A stretch of 64,000 bases of DNA from Paenibacillus assamensis DSM 18201 (GCF_000422445.1 NZ_AULU01000009.1:186001-250000), one strand, 5' to 3'; positions 1 through 9,218 are shown, counted from the stretch's first letter. Notes: generated from the letters alone by a model not told the origin. A program made the numbers and translations.

Positions 1-2
1 TC

Positions 3-1322
3 ATAAGCCTATTCCGAATCCAGGTCGTATTCGCTCTCTTGGTTGCAGCCGCTGTTGGCGGTATTGCAGGAGGCTTATCGTGGGCCACTACCATTGAGAC
101 CTTTACGACAGGCCTTGCTGATAGTGCTACCATCGCTGTGAGCTACGCTTTGCTTGGCGCTTTCGCCGCTGGCTTGACCGAGACAGGTCTGCCCTCCCAA
201 TTGGTTAACGGAGCGCGCAAGCTGCTAGGACGCTCTACCCAAGATGGCAGCTCGCGCCGTACAACAATTATCGTTCTTATGCTACTCGCAGTTGCCTTTA
301 TAGCCAGCCTATCGCAAAATGTTGTACCGATTCATATCGCCTTCATTCCGATACTCATCCCACCGATGTTGGTCATCTGGAATGAGATGCGCGTGGATCG
401 ACGCGCGGTTGCATCTGCATTGACGTTCGGCTTGATTATGCCTTATATGCTAATCCCAGCCGGGTTCGGGGCGATCTTTCATGACATCGTTGCGAAAAAT
501 ATGACGCAGAACGGTCTCGCTGTTGACGCCAGCATGCTGCCGCAGGCGATGTGGATTCCGGCGTTAGGCATGTTCGCCGGACTACTTGTCGCAATCGGCG
601 TGTCCTACCGCCGTCCGCGCAGCTACACGTCAACAGCAGCGGCGGCTCAGACTAACGCCGCTGCTGTTGACGAGCGCGACTCGAGCGCAGCGCAGCTGCC
701 AGGCGCTCGATGGCGCACGGTGGCAGGCATCGCGTCCATTGCCGCGATGCTTGCCACGCAGTTGGCGACCGGCTCCATGATTGCCGGGGCCGGAGCAGGG
801 CTTGGCGTGCTCCTGTTAGCACGCCTGATGACGCGCCAGCGCGCAGAGCGCGTCTTTACAGAAGGCATGCGCTCGATGTCATACATCGGCTTCGTCATGA
901 TGTCTGCCGCTGGCTTAGCTGCCGTCCTACGCGCAACTGGAGACATTGATGCGCTAGTTCAGACATCAGTTGCTTATGTAGGCGATAGCCGCGCCATTGC
1001 AGTCATACTCATGCTGCTCATCGGTCTGCTCGTCACGATGGGGATAGGCTCGTCATTTTCAACGATTCCGCTGATCGCAACGGTGTTCGTCCCGTTGTGT
1101 ATGGAATTGGGCTTCAGCCCACTGGCTACGATTTCGCTGATCGGTACCGCAGCAGCACTTGGCGACGCAGGCTCCCCTGCATCTGACAGTACGCTCGGCC
1201 CCACAGCAGGCCTAAATGCCGACGGACAGCACGATCACATTTGGGATACATGTGTACCAACTTTCTTGCACTACAATATCCCACTGCTCATCTTTGGCTT
1301 TATCGCTGCCATGGTGCTGTAG
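3..1322 (+). CDS. Na+/H+ antiporter family protein (YuiF-like), 5' truncated by window edge
   Basis: Polytopic membrane protein of the Na+/H+ antiporter superfamily, resembling the Bacillus YuiF type. The reading frame is open to the left window edge with no stop, so the true start lies upstream; a TTG at 39 is unlikely to be the start because the residues before it (LFRIQVVFALL) continue a typical first membrane helix. About eleven hydrophobic segments are visible, including a Gly/Ala-rich early repeat, and a C-terminal DAGSPASDS stretch typical of the family's transport core. It presumably exchanges cytoplasmic Na+ for H+; the ion is inferred from family membership. It ends at TAG just before a hairpin shared with the convergent MFS gene. 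Confidence 0.75.
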   Translation: MSLFRIQVVFALLVAAAVGGIAGGLSWATTIETFTTGLADSATIAVSYALLGAFAAGLTETGLPSQLVNGARKLLGRSTQDGSSRRTTIIVLMLLAVAFIASLSQNVVPIHIAFIPILIPPMLVIWNEMRVDRRAVASALTFGLIMPYMLIPAGFGAIFHDIVAKNMTQNGLAVDASMLPQAMWIPALGMFAGLLVAIGVSYRRPRSYTSTAAAAQTNAAAVDERDSSAAQLPGARWRTVAGIASIAAMLATQLATGSMIAGAGAGLGVLLLARLMTRQRAERVFTEGMRSMSYIGFVMMSAAGLAAVLRATGDIDALVQTSVAYVGDSRAIAVILMLLIGLLVTMGIGSSFSTIPLIATVFVPLCMELGFSPLATISLIGTAAALGDAGSPASDSTLGPTAGLNADGQHDHIWDTCVPTFLHYNIPLLIFGFIAAMVL

Positions 1323-1365
1323 AACAGGAAGAACAACACAATACAACTATCTACAAATGAAAATG

Positions 1366-1420
1366 AAAAAGTGCTGGGCTCCAAGAAGAACAATCGTCTT
1401 CTCGGGACTCAGCACTTTAA
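1366..1420. terminator. Bidirectional hairpin terminator between antiporter and MFS genes
   Basis: Arms AAAGTGCTG and CAGCACTTT enclose an inner AGAAGA/TCTTCT stem. It lies between two convergent genes, so it likely serves both. Confidence 0.6.
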
Positions 1421-1435
1421 TGTTTACTATACTCA

Positions 1436-2977
1436 TTAGCCGACATGAGATGCCTTAGCTCTCTTGTCACGCTCTGGTTTCTCAGCCTGGATGCGTTCTC
1501 CGCCCATAAGCGCAATCGAAATAAGCGCGAGGACAACCGGAACGAGAATCCAGCCGAACGTACCGCTAATCGACTCTGCCAAACTGTTAATCAACTGATC
1601 ATATACATCAGGCGGAATTTGCTTACGCGTCTCCTCAGCCAACAACACTTGAGCATCGATTCCTTGCATCGCCTCTGCACTAGGCATCGCTTGTGAAATG
1701 CTGCGATTGAACAACGCAGACTGTACCGCTCCAAATACCGTGATGCCAAGGGTCATCCCAAGCGAACGGAAGAACGACTGCGTAGCATTCGCTGTTCCAC
1801 GCTGATTAAAGTCCATTCCATGAACAGAAGCCAAACTGATAAGTGAGAACGAGAACCCTACTCCCATTCCCGTAAGCACCATGTACAACGTCATCATCGT
1901 ACGAGGAGTATCAGGCGACAGTGTACTTAGCAGACCAATTCCTGCTGCCAACAATATACCCGATACGATCATAAGTGAACGGAATCTAAGTCTGGACAAG
2001 AGAATACCCGCTGCTGTACTAGTCACAACCGAACCAAGCATCATCGGTGTTAAAATGAGACCGCTATTCGTAGCTGTTCCCCCATACACCCCTTGAACAA
2101 ACATCGGAATATAAACAACCGCAAATACGAAAATCATCCCATACAAGAAGCCAATACATTGGCTCGTTGCAAACAGCCTTCGTTTAAACAGCGAGAACGT
2201 AATGATCGGCTCCTTAGCCTTTGTCTCAATCCATAGAAATAGAGCCAAAAACAGTGCAAATACGACGAACAAACTAATAATTGGTACAGAGTTCCACGCA
2301 TACGTCTTTCCGCCAAGCTCAAGCGCGAACATGAGACTGACAATTGCTATAATAAGCGTAAATGCGCCAGCCCAATCGATCTGCTGCTTCTTCGTTGGTG
2401 ACGTTTCCTTATAGAACTGCATAATAAACCAGAACGAAACGATACCGAGCGGCAAGTTAATATAGAAGATCCATTCCCAGCCCCAGAAATCTGTAATGTA
2501 CGCACCGAGCAGCGGCCCCATTACACTAGAAGTACCAAATACGGCACCAAAAAGCCCTGTCATTTTACCGCGTTTCTCTGGTGGGAATATGTCAAAAATA
2601 ATCGTGAAGGCAATCGGTACGAGCGCACCACCGCCTATCCCTTGAATGACACGATATACGGCCAACATTTCGATGCTGTTTGCTGTTCCGCACAGTATAC
2701 TGCCTAACAAAAACATCAATAGACCAAATATGTAAAATCGTTTACGGCCAAACATATCAGAGAGCTTACCGAAAATCGGCATACCCGCCATCGTAGCAAC
2801 AATATAGGCCGAGGTTACCCAGACAAATTTCTCCCAGCCCCCTGCTCCGCCGATATCGGCAAGAATGGTTGGCATCGCGGATGCGACGATTGTGTTATCC
2901 ATCGCAGACATTAATATACCGAGCAGTAAACCCGCCACGACAAATGGGAGCTTATTTTGATGTTGACTCATTACCAT
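1436..2977 (-). CDS. MFS drug exporter, DHA2 (EmrB/QacA) family
   Basis: A 513-residue major facilitator protein with about 14 predicted membrane helices, the number usual for the drug:H+ antiporter-2 family. The first helix carries the family signature region AMDNTIVASAMPTI, followed by the loop FGKLSDMFGRKR (MFS motif A) and later LGAYITDFWGWEWIFYIN, typical of EmrB/QacA. It should expel hydrophobic drugs or cations by proton antiport; the substrate cannot be read from sequence. ATG at 2977 has a G-rich SD (AAAGGGGG) at a rather long spacing, and a second ATG at 2971 is also possible. A 15-bp palindrome (3151-3165) lies upstream and could be a repressor site. Confidence 0.85.
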   Translation of the reverse strand: MVMSQHQNKLPFVVAGLLLGILMSAMDNTIVASAMPTILADIGGAGGWEKFVWVTSAYIVATMAGMPIFGKLSDMFGRKRFYIFGLLMFLLGSILCGTANSIEMLAVYRVIQGIGGGALVPIAFTIIFDIFPPEKRGKMTGLFGAVFGTSSVMGPLLGAYITDFWGWEWIFYINLPLGIVSFWFIMQFYKETSPTKKQQIDWAGAFTLIIAIVSLMFALELGGKTYAWNSVPIISLFVVFALFLALFLWIETKAKEPIITFSLFKRRLFATSQCIGFLYGMIFVFAVVYIPMFVQGVYGGTATNSGLILTPMMLGSVVTSTAAGILLSRLRFRSLMIVSGILLAAGIGLLSTLSPDTPRTMMTLYMVLTGMGVGFSFSLISLASVHGMDFNQRGTANATQSFFRSLGMTLGITVFGAVQSALFNRSISQAMPSAEAMQGIDAQVLLAEETRKQIPPDVYDQLINSLAESISGTFGWILVPVVLALISIALMGGERIQAEKPERDKRAKASHVG

Positions 2978-3450
2978 ATTTCTCGTCTGTCCCCCTTTAT
3001 TTATCGACCCTTTATGCCGATAGATCTACTACACACCTTTTCACCATGCTGAATTGACCCCTAATCACTAAACTTCCCCTGTATACAATGATGCAGCAAT
3101 AGCGACATGATTATTTTTCTATTTTCTGTTATCATTTCTTACAACACTACAACTATACCATAGTTAATGAACCACCAGTCAGCCTAACAAACGCTCTTAT
3201 GATACCATAAAGTATACTCACCTTCAGGCAACCTTCTATTATTCAATTACAACAACCTTCCGTTAGCATTCCCGTCACAGATTAATATCACAATTCCATG
3301 TTTATTTATTATGTAGAATGCAGATATACACACTAGATTGTAAGTCAGCCCTTTAAAATAGGATACCACTTACGTAACTGCAGCATCCTGTTACACCATT
3401 CCATGATTACATCATCACACTCATTTCCATAGCAAAGGAGAAACGTACCC
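2978..3450. other. Intergenic region, no gene seen
   Basis: AT-rich divergent region between the MFS gene and a lipoprotein gene. The only structure noted is the palindrome AACTAT-ACC-ATAGTT at 3151-3165, a size typical of TetR/MarR-type operators. No convincing reading frame was found. Confidence 0.4.
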
Positions 3451-3870
3451 ATGCTTAACTTAGCACATTCACACGGCCGTGACCGTTTCCTATATGCAGG
3501 CTTATTTTTACTTCTCATTGTCGCAAGCATCGCTCTAATTGGCTGCGGCAACGGCAGCCAGCAGGAGCTTCTCCCTCCTACGTTTGTAACACTTCCACAA
3601 TGGGGGCATATTCCCATTCCTGAAAAAGTGAAAGAAGATGAGTCCAAAGGTGATCGCCTGAACTATTTGATTGCATACGAATACAGAGCTTTTGTTGATT
3701 ACTATTTAAAAGAACTACAAGCACTGGGCTGGCGGTTGGAGGAGTTTGAGCCGAACAAATTATTTCATGCCAGCAAAGGGGAAGACGACTTCGTCATTAT
3801 AATGACAAAAACAGATAAGAAGGATGTCGTACGACTAACCATTAAGCGAAAAGAAGTAACGGGAAGATAA
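3451..3870 (+). CDS. Hypothetical lipoprotein
   Basis: 139 residues. A hydrophobic segment (about residues 14-30) ends in a lipobox ALIGC, so the mature protein is probably lipid-anchored on the outer face of the membrane. The mature part is charged and contains an acidic/aromatic stretch (YRAFVDYYLKELQALGW) reminiscent of small proteins that compare a helix-strand fold, but I do not recognise the family. The start is well placed after AAAGGAG. It stands alone, followed by a hairpin terminator, and no neighbour suggests a role. Confidence 0.65.
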   Translation: MLNLAHSHGRDRFLYAGLFLLLIVASIALIGCGNGSQQELLPPTFVTLPQWGHIPIPEKVKEDESKGDRLNYLIAYEYRAFVDYYLKELQALGWRLEEFEPNKLFHASKGEDDFVIIMTKTDKKDVVRLTIKRKEVTGR

Positions 3871-3895
3871 GTGACGAACCAGATACAGCAATTAT

Positions 3896-3964
3896 TAAAA
3901 AAGCGTACTAGGTGGTCTACCAAGCCGAGGTTAACCCTCCGTGTAGTCCTAATACGCTTTTTCC
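3896..3964 (+). terminator. Hairpin terminator after the lipoprotein gene
   Basis: Arms AAAAAGCGTA and TACGCTTTTT flank a structured 45-nt loop; the T-run follows on the plus strand and an equivalent A-run allows use on the minus strand for the thi operon. Confidence 0.6.
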
Positions 3965-4050
3965 GCTATAAATATCTAGATTTCTATCAACGAATATCGT
4001 GCATGCGCACTTACATACATACTTATACACGCAGTCACGCTCTCTGCACT

Positions 4051-4920
4051 TTACCGAAGCAGCGCCTGAACATCTTGCTTCAAGCGTAAAAATTGTGGGT
4101 TGCTCAGCAGCTCTTCACGACGAGGACGTGCAAAAGGCACATCCATTCGCTGCACCACACTAGCAGGTCGCGCGCTTAATACATAGATAGCGTCGGACAA
4201 TAGCAAAGCCTCTTCGATGCTGTGTGTAATAAACAGCACCGAGCGGCGATGACGCTCCCACAGCTCCACAAGCCAACGCTGCATATCGCTGCGCGTTAGC
4301 GCGTCTAAAGCGCTGAAAGGCTCATCGAGCAGCATCAGCTCATGCGGGCTCAGCAGCGCACGCAGAAATGCCGCACGCTGCTGCATACCGCCGGACAGCA
4401 TATGCGGATAAGCCCGCTCATAGCCTGCGAGCCCGACATTGCGCAACCATTCGCGAGCCTCAGCTCGCAGCTCGCGTTTCCCGCGTCCCGCAATCTCTTG
4501 ACCGAGGATGACATTGTCCTCAATCGTACGCCACGGGAACAGCGCCGCCTGCTGGGGCATGTAACTGACATGGCCTGTCTCGCCCACTACCGACTTGCCA
4601 TGAATGGATATATTGCCAGCTTCGGGCTTTAACAGCCCACCTATCAAGTGGAACAACGTACTTTTACCAGAACCAGAAGGCCCTAGCAAGGATACGAATT
4701 CACCCTTTCGGACGGATAAGGAGATGCCATCTAGCACTTGCACCCTCCCTTTTGCTCCTTTAAACGACATATCGACCTGATCAATATGCAAAGCCAATGG
4801 AGAGCTGCTGTCAGCAGCACATTGCTGCATCTGTTGTTGTAATCGTTCTTGCGCTTGTTGTTGCCCGTCTCCCTCATTGTTCGGATTGAACTTCGTCTTA
4901 TCTTCATTCAGCATGTTCAT
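4051..4920 (-). CDS. thiZ: ABC transporter ATP-binding protein, thiamine-precursor type (ThiZ-like)
   Basis: 289 residues. Walker A GPSGSGKST (about residue 80), signature LSGGMQQR, Walker B LMLLDEPFSALD and the H-loop ITHSIEEAL are all intact, in the order of nitrate/sulfonate/taurine-type importer ATPases. A 45-residue Gln-rich N-terminal extension precedes the domain. It is the last gene of the four-gene cluster on the minus strand (substrate-binding protein, thiamine-binding protein, permease, ATPase) under a TPP riboswitch, so it most likely powers uptake of a pyrimidine precursor of thiamine. SD AAGGGGGCG precedes ATG 4920; 9 nt separate it from the permease stop. Confidence 0.8.
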   Translation of the reverse strand: MNMLNEDKTKFNPNNEGDGQQQAQERLQQQMQQCAADSSSPLALHIDQVDMSFKGAKGRVQVLDGISLSVRKGEFVSLLGPSGSGKSTLFHLIGGLLKPEAGNISIHGKSVVGETGHVSYMPQQAALFPWRTIEDNVILGQEIAGRGKRELRAEAREWLRNVGLAGYERAYPHMLSGGMQQRAAFLRALLSPHELMLLDEPFSALDALTRSDMQRWLVELWERHRRSVLFITHSIEEALLLSDAIYVLSARPASVVQRMDVPFARPRREELLSNPQFLRLKQDVQALLR

Positions 4921-4929
4921 CGCCCCCTT

Positions 4930-5703
4930 CTACTCTTCATCCGTGGAACGCTGTCCTTGCCAATGAATAAGCTTACGCTCAATAAACTGAATGGCATGGA
5001 ACAATATGACGCCCAGCAGCACAACGATGACGATAGCAACGAACATGCGATCGGTACGATAGGCGGCTTGCTGCAGCAGCATATAATGGCCGATCCCTTT
5101 ATCGGTTCCGATCCATTCCGCTACAAGGGCACTCATAACGCTATACGCAGCAGCAATTTTCAATCCGGAAAACATCGAAGGCAGCGCATGCGGCAGCTCC
5201 AGCTTCCAGAACAGCTGCATACGGCTCGCCCCAGCCATTCTCATATAATTGAGCATCATGCGATCCGTACGAGATAACCCATCCATCGTGGCAATGGTAA
5301 TCGGGAAGAAGCAAACAAGTGCGATCACTATTATTTTAGGCAGCAAGCCAAATCCGAACCAGATCATAAGCAGTGGAAGCAAGGCGATCGTCGGTACATT
5401 TTGACTAATAATAATTAAGGGATACACAGCTCTTCTTATTATCGGAACAGGATGCAGCACCATCGCAACGAGTAGCCCTATAGCTGAACCAATGCCGAAA
5501 CCAACTAGTGTCAGCTTAAGCGTCGCCCAAGTATGACCTAGCAGCGATTCCCAATTATTTATCGCTTCTCGTACAATATCGGATGGACTTGGCAGCATCC
5601 ATTTTTCAATATCGAACACCGATACGGTAACTTGCCATACAATTAGGAGCAGAAGAACCGCCACTAAGGGCGGTCCGACTTGTACCATTTTCCTGCGCAG
5701 CAT
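4930..5703 (-). CDS. thiX: ABC transporter permease, thiamine-precursor type (ThiX-like)
   Basis: 257 residues with about six membrane helices and the binding-protein-dependent transport signature region (EWIGTDKGIGHYML and the earlier MAGASRMQLFWKLELPHALP, which holds the EAA-loop). The family is that of SsuC/TauC/ThiX permeases. Its ATG overlaps the stop of the upstream thiamine-binding gene (TAATG), a sign of translational coupling. The TPP riboswitch upstream of the operon is what points to thiamine precursors rather than sulfonates. Confidence 0.8.
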   Translation of the reverse strand: MLRRKMVQVGPPLVAVLLLLIVWQVTVSVFDIEKWMLPSPSDIVREAINNWESLLGHTWATLKLTLVGFGIGSAIGLLVAMVLHPVPIIRRAVYPLIIISQNVPTIALLPLLMIWFGFGLLPKIIVIALVCFFPITIATMDGLSRTDRMMLNYMRMAGASRMQLFWKLELPHALPSMFSGLKIAAAYSVMSALVAEWIGTDKGIGHYMLLQQAAYRTDRMFVAIVIVVLLGVILFHAIQFIERKLIHWQGQRSTDEE

Positions 5704-5999
5704 TAACGGTATTTCTCCGTCAGTTTATCCATACTGATGCCGCTTGGATTGTACACGATTTTCACTTGTGACATCACACTTGCACAGCCCATCTCGACCA
5801 TCGCTTCACTCATTTGTTCAATGACACGCAGCAATGTGGAGAGCTCCCCTTCCATTGTCGTTTCCAATGGATTCACTTGATAGTTCACACCTGATGCTTC
5901 AATAATAGCAATTGCACGGTCTACATAAGGGATAACGTCCTCACCATTTGGTGTTTTCGGGATAATTTGAACACTTACTAAACTGTTTGCCATGTTCAT
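5703..5999 (-). CDS. MTH1187/YqgV-family thiamine-binding protein
   Basis: 98 residues of the MTH1187/YqgV family, small alpha/beta proteins that form tetramers and bind thiamine or related molecules. The family pattern is seen in VSVQIIPKTP near the N-terminus and NPLETTMEGEL in the middle. It has no signal peptide, so it acts in the cytoplasm, perhaps holding or sensing the imported pyrimidine. It sits between the binding-protein gene and the permease gene of the same operon, and a GAGGAAAGG SD precedes the ATG. Confidence 0.8.
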   Translation of the reverse strand: MNMANSLVSVQIIPKTPNGEDVIPYVDRAIAIIEASGVNYQVNPLETTMEGELSTLLRVIEQMSEAMVEMGCASVMSQVKIVYNPSGISMDKLTEKYR

Positions 6000-6113
6000 C
6001 TTCCTTTCCTCAATAAAGGTACGCTGCCCTATTGAATCAACAATATCAACAATAAGGCTTATTATATATTCAACTGCATCATCACTAAGTTAAACTTACT
6101 TCTATTTTCACAA

Positions 6114-7148
6114 TTACTTGGCACTAGGCAAGAAATCATTCGTAAACGCCTTGTCCACATCAATCGACTTCTCCATCAGCTTGTTGTCCACAAGCCACTT
6201 CGTATAGTTTTCCCATACTTCGCGCTTCTGCTCGCCCCAACGCGGGGCATCGTCTTGATACTTCGTGGCAAGCCACTTTTGACTAGCATGTACAAGCTCT
6301 TTGTTCAAGTCCGGCACAGCCTTAAGCAGCAAGTCTGCCGCTTCCTCCGGCTTCTCCATCGCATCTTGATAGCCTTTCGCGGTTGCTTTCATAAAGGCTT
6401 TTACTAGCTCAGGATCTTCCGCAATCAACTTTTCATTCGTTGCAATGACAGGTGTATAGAAATCCAGCTCTTTCGCAAACTCATTCATATAGAGCATATC
6501 AACCGGCTCGCCGCGCAGTTCAGCCTCAATCCCTGTCCAACCGTAGAACACCCAAGCAAAGTCAATATCACGCTTCACGGCTGTAAAGTAATCGGCCTCG
6601 CCGATATTTATATTTTTCACTTTGCGATAGTCAGCACCTGCTTGCTCCATTACCGTACGCAAGATGGCTTCTTCTACCGGAGAACCCCAACCGCCGTAAT
6701 TTTTGCCTTCAAAGTCTTTTGGTGACTTGATCCCTTTGGACTTCGGAGCAGCAAATCCAGATGTGTTGTGTTGAATAATCGCTGCTAGCGATACGATTGG
6801 TACTCCTTGCGAACGCGCTTGCGTCAATGACTCTTGTACAGAAATGCCGAACGGAACTTCACCAGACCCAACTAGCGTATTCGGGTCCCCAGCTGTGGAT
6901 TGAATAATATCCACATTCAATCCTTCCTGCTCATAATAGCCTTTCTCCTTCGCGACATACAGACCTGTGTGATTCGTATTTGGCGTCCAATCAAGCACAA
7001 TCTTCACATCACGCAATTTGGCTGCCTCACCAGCTTGTCCATTCGGCTCTGTTGCTTGCTTCTCTTTTGCTCCACAGGCCGCCAATGCTAGCCCCATCAT
7101 GAACACTAAAAAAACGGCGATTGCTCGCTGCTTACTTGAAAATTGCAT
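6114..7148 (-). CDS. thiY: Thiamine-pyrimidine ABC transporter substrate-binding lipoprotein (ThiY-like)
   Basis: Member of the NMT1/THI5-like periplasmic-binding family; the diagnostic segment LDWTPNTNHTGLYVAKEKG opens the mature protein. A signal peptide ends in LAAC, so it is a lipoprotein. Homologues bind formylaminopyrimidine, a salvageable thiamine breakdown product. I place the start at 7148 (344 residues): an AAGGAGG lies at ideal distance, while the longer frame from 7196 would begin inside the riboswitch terminator. First gene of the operon, controlled by the TPP riboswitch at 7394-7492. Confidence 0.85.
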   Translation of the reverse strand: MQFSSKQRAIAVFLVFMMGLALAACGAKEKQATEPNGQAGEAAKLRDVKIVLDWTPNTNHTGLYVAKEKGYYEQEGLNVDIIQSTAGDPNTLVGSGEVPFGISVQESLTQARSQGVPIVSLAAIIQHNTSGFAAPKSKGIKSPKDFEGKNYGGWGSPVEEAILRTVMEQAGADYRKVKNINIGEADYFTAVKRDIDFAWVFYGWTGIEAELRGEPVDMLYMNEFAKELDFYTPVIATNEKLIAEDPELVKAFMKATAKGYQDAMEKPEEAADLLLKAVPDLNKELVHASQKWLATKYQDDAPRWGEQKREVWENYTKWLVDNKLMEKSIDVDKAFTNDFLPSAK

Positions 7149-7193
7149 CTCATATACCTCCTTAAGTAGGTGAATCTTTCTGGATATGGATAA

Positions 7194-7220
7194 CAAAAAA
7201 GACGCCCCTTCCGGGACGCC
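7194..7220 (-). terminator. Riboswitch-controlled intrinsic terminator
   Basis: On the minus strand GGCGTCCC-GGAA-GGGGCGTC is followed by six U. It lies between the TPP aptamer and the thiY start, as expected for transcription attenuation when TPP is bound. Confidence 0.8.
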
Positions 7221-7393
7221 ATCGCTGCGTAATTGGATTTCAATGTATGGTGATCAAACCATCGTGCATATGATTTCCTATGTGCCTCTGGTGTTCATCT
7301 TGCAAACAGACACGCGTATTTCTGGAAGTCATTCTCTTAGATGTTATCTCAGGACGTACAACTTGACGCCCTATCCCATATTCACTGAATCAA

Positions 7394-7492
7394 TGTTTCC
7401 TACGCTGGCATTACCCAGATCAGGTTAAAAGGGTCGGTATCTTCATGGGATACATTCTCAGCCGGCCATATTCCAGCTCCCCGAGTGCTATA
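7394..7492 (-). promoter_or_regulatory. TPP (THI-box) riboswitch
   Basis: Reading the minus strand, all conserved blocks are present in order: CGGGGAGC, GGCTGAGAATG, ACCCTT, AACCTGATCTGG, TAATGCCAGCGTAGG. This is the thiamine pyrophosphate aptamer. It precedes thiYXZ and a terminator, so bound TPP should shut the operon off. Confidence 0.95.
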
Positions 7493-7523
7493 GTCACTCG
7501 TAAACAAACGTTTACAACTCGTA

Positions 7524-7552
7524 ATTATAGACTTCCCTATAGGGATTGTCCA
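7524..7552 (-). promoter_or_regulatory. Sigma-A promoter of the thi operon
   Basis: Minus strand: TGGACA (7547-7552), 17-bp spacer, TATAAT (7524-7529), placing the transcript start just upstream of the TPP aptamer. Confidence 0.7.
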
Positions 7553-7689
7553 GATATTTCAACAAAGTTCGACTCATGCTATTATGATAGTACTAGGACT
7601 TTGATCGTCATATGTTATAAAGCTTCACTTTAACCTATCATCGTTATAACGTGGTGCATAACCTTTACGAAAGGAACATGTAATGAGTA

Positions 7690-8247
7690 ATGTGTAATGC
7701 TAATAATAACGAGCCTATAAGCTCCGATCAGTCGGTACTGAAACGAATAAAGAAGCGAGCCGAGCAGTTCTGGGCGGCTAGCAAGTATGATGTGATGGCA
7801 CGTGGGTATGCTTCCTATAAACAAATATCTGCTCGCTATCGCGATGCATCTACTACAACCGATTATGAAGCAGCCATATATAGCATATCTCATACACTTA
7901 ACGTTCTTCCCTATACGAAGAAAGGCCTTCGAACCTCGATTGAGCATATGTGGGGATATGTGAGCAAGCATGTGCATGAAGAAGAACGAAGCCTATTTCA
8001 GCGAACATTCGAGGCAGTGGATTGGCAGTCAGAGACTTCTGAGCAAGAGGCATTCGAGGCAGTGGATTGGCAGTCAGAGACTTCTGAGCAAGAGGCATTC
8101 GAGGCAGCAGTGCCGCTGTTGTCCCTTATTCAAGAGTTAGCTGCAAAATACGATGTCGCCTATATTAAGCAAACGATGGCTAACAGCTTTACACGATTGA
8201 CAAGATTAGCCGAGCAACATCAACAAGATCACAGTGAAGAACAGTAA
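7690..8247 (+). CDS. DUF1722 (YbgA-like) protein with an internal 15-residue tandem duplication
   Basis: 185 residues, no signal peptide or membrane segment. Residues about 25-105 resemble DUF1722: WAASKYDVMARGYASYKQI and later RTSIEHMWGYVSKHV correspond to the family's KY-x-LMA and NVL-x-H-x-x-GY regions. The function of this domain is not established. Residues about 106-140 hold two exact copies of EAVDWQSETSEQEAF plus the beginning of a third, encoded by a perfect 45-bp tandem repeat. The SD is weak (AAAGGA, 15 nt away). Divergent from the thi operon; ZIP gene downstream on the same strand. Confidence 0.6.
   Translation: MCNANNNEPISSDQSVLKRIKKRAEQFWAASKYDVMARGYASYKQISARYRDASTTTDYEAAIYSISHTLNVLPYTKKGLRTSIEHMWGYVSKHVHEEERSLFQRTFEAVDWQSETSEQEAFEAVDWQSETSEQEAFEAAVPLLSLIQELAAKYDVAYIKQTMANSFTRLTRLAEQHQQDHSEEQ
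8006..8107 (+). repeat. 45-bp in-frame tandem repeat, 2.3 copies
   Basis: Units 8006-8050 and 8051-8095 are identical, and 8096-8107 begins a third. Because 45 is a multiple of three the frame is kept. Exact identity points to a recent duplication. Confidence 0.95.
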
Positions 8248-8369
8248 TAAGCTGCATGAGCATGCTCGAACTGCGGTCCAAATCGCTAACTACTATGTTA
8301 CATCCATTATACCTATAACCATATACATGCGGCATGACTTCATGTACAGACAGGAGGGTTATTTCAACG

Positions 8370-9125
8370 ATGCAAGATGTACTTATCGGAAGTGCCGTCT
8401 CCGCAATGTCCACGGGGCTCGGAGCAATTCCTATTTTATTTATGAAAAATGTTACCCATCGCTGGCGTGATATTTTGTTGGCTTACACGGCAGGGATTAT
8501 GACCTCCGCTTCGATGTTCAGCCTTATTCCAGAGGCACTAAGCTTATCCAACACATGGATCGTTGCATTCGGCTTAATGCTGGGCTGCTTAACTTTATTA
8601 TGGTTAGAAGGCATCGTACCTCATGTAGATCTTGAAAAAATGGAACATGCTTTAGGCAGTGGAAGCGGTCATGCTCACGCTCCTATTGACCACAAATCGA
8701 TGCTTATTATTGCAGCGATTACGCTGCACAATCTCCCTGAGGGACTATCCGTTGGGGTCAGCTATGCAAGCGGAAGTGAGGCGCTCGGTCCGTTAATTGC
8801 CTTTTCCATCGGCTTGCAAAATGCACCGGAAGGTTTTCTAGTTGCTCTCTTCCTCGTTACTCAAAATGTGAACCGTTGGAAGGCGCTAGGCGTAGCTGCT
8901 TTAACGGGCGGCGTAGAAATTATTACTGCACTGCTGGGGTTTTATTTAAGCTCAGTCGTGAGCAATCTCGTTCCTTATGGTCTATCTTTTGCCGCTGGTG
9001 CGATGCTGTTTATTATTTATAAAGAGCTTATCCCGGAAAGTCATGGCGATGGGCATCAACGTTCAGCTACCATTTCCTTCGTTGCAGGTATTATTACGAT
9101 GCTCGCTCTGACGCAGTGGGTTTAA
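8370..9125 (+). CDS. ZIP family metal transporter
   Basis: About 251 residues with eight predicted membrane helices. The ZIP hallmarks are clear: HNLPEGLSVG in helix 4, QNAPEGFLVA in helix 5, and a His-containing loop (GHAHAP) between helices 3 and 4. ZIP proteins import Zn2+ or other divalent cations into the cytoplasm. I choose ATG 8370 because CAGGAGGG lies 11 nt upstream; the longer frame from 8334 has no SD. The plus-strand gene ends before a terminator shared with the convergent Lrp gene. Confidence 0.88.
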   Translation: MQDVLIGSAVSAMSTGLGAIPILFMKNVTHRWRDILLAYTAGIMTSASMFSLIPEALSLSNTWIVAFGLMLGCLTLLWLEGIVPHVDLEKMEHALGSGSGHAHAPIDHKSMLIIAAITLHNLPEGLSVGVSYASGSEALGPLIAFSIGLQNAPEGFLVALFLVTQNVNRWKALGVAALTGGVEIITALLGFYLSSVVSNLVPYGLSFAAGAMLFIIYKELIPESHGDGHQRSATISFVAGIITMLALTQWV

Positions 9126-9151
9126 TGGTGAATATATTGGATACGACAAGC

Positions 9152-9193
9152 AAAAAGACGAGGCTGTGATTACTCACAATCTCGTCTTTTTTA
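9152..9193. terminator. Bidirectional terminator between ZIP and Lrp genes
   Basis: Arms AAAAAGACGAG and CTCGTCTTTTT with an inner GTGA/TCAC pairing, in a convergent gap. Confidence 0.8.
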
Positions 9194-9218
9194 CCATCAG
9201 AAACAAGCGCCAGAACGG

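Noticed and set aside
3871-4089. 72-codon plus-strand frame after the lipoprotein gene
   Set aside because: It begins in and runs across the terminator hairpin, and has no SD.
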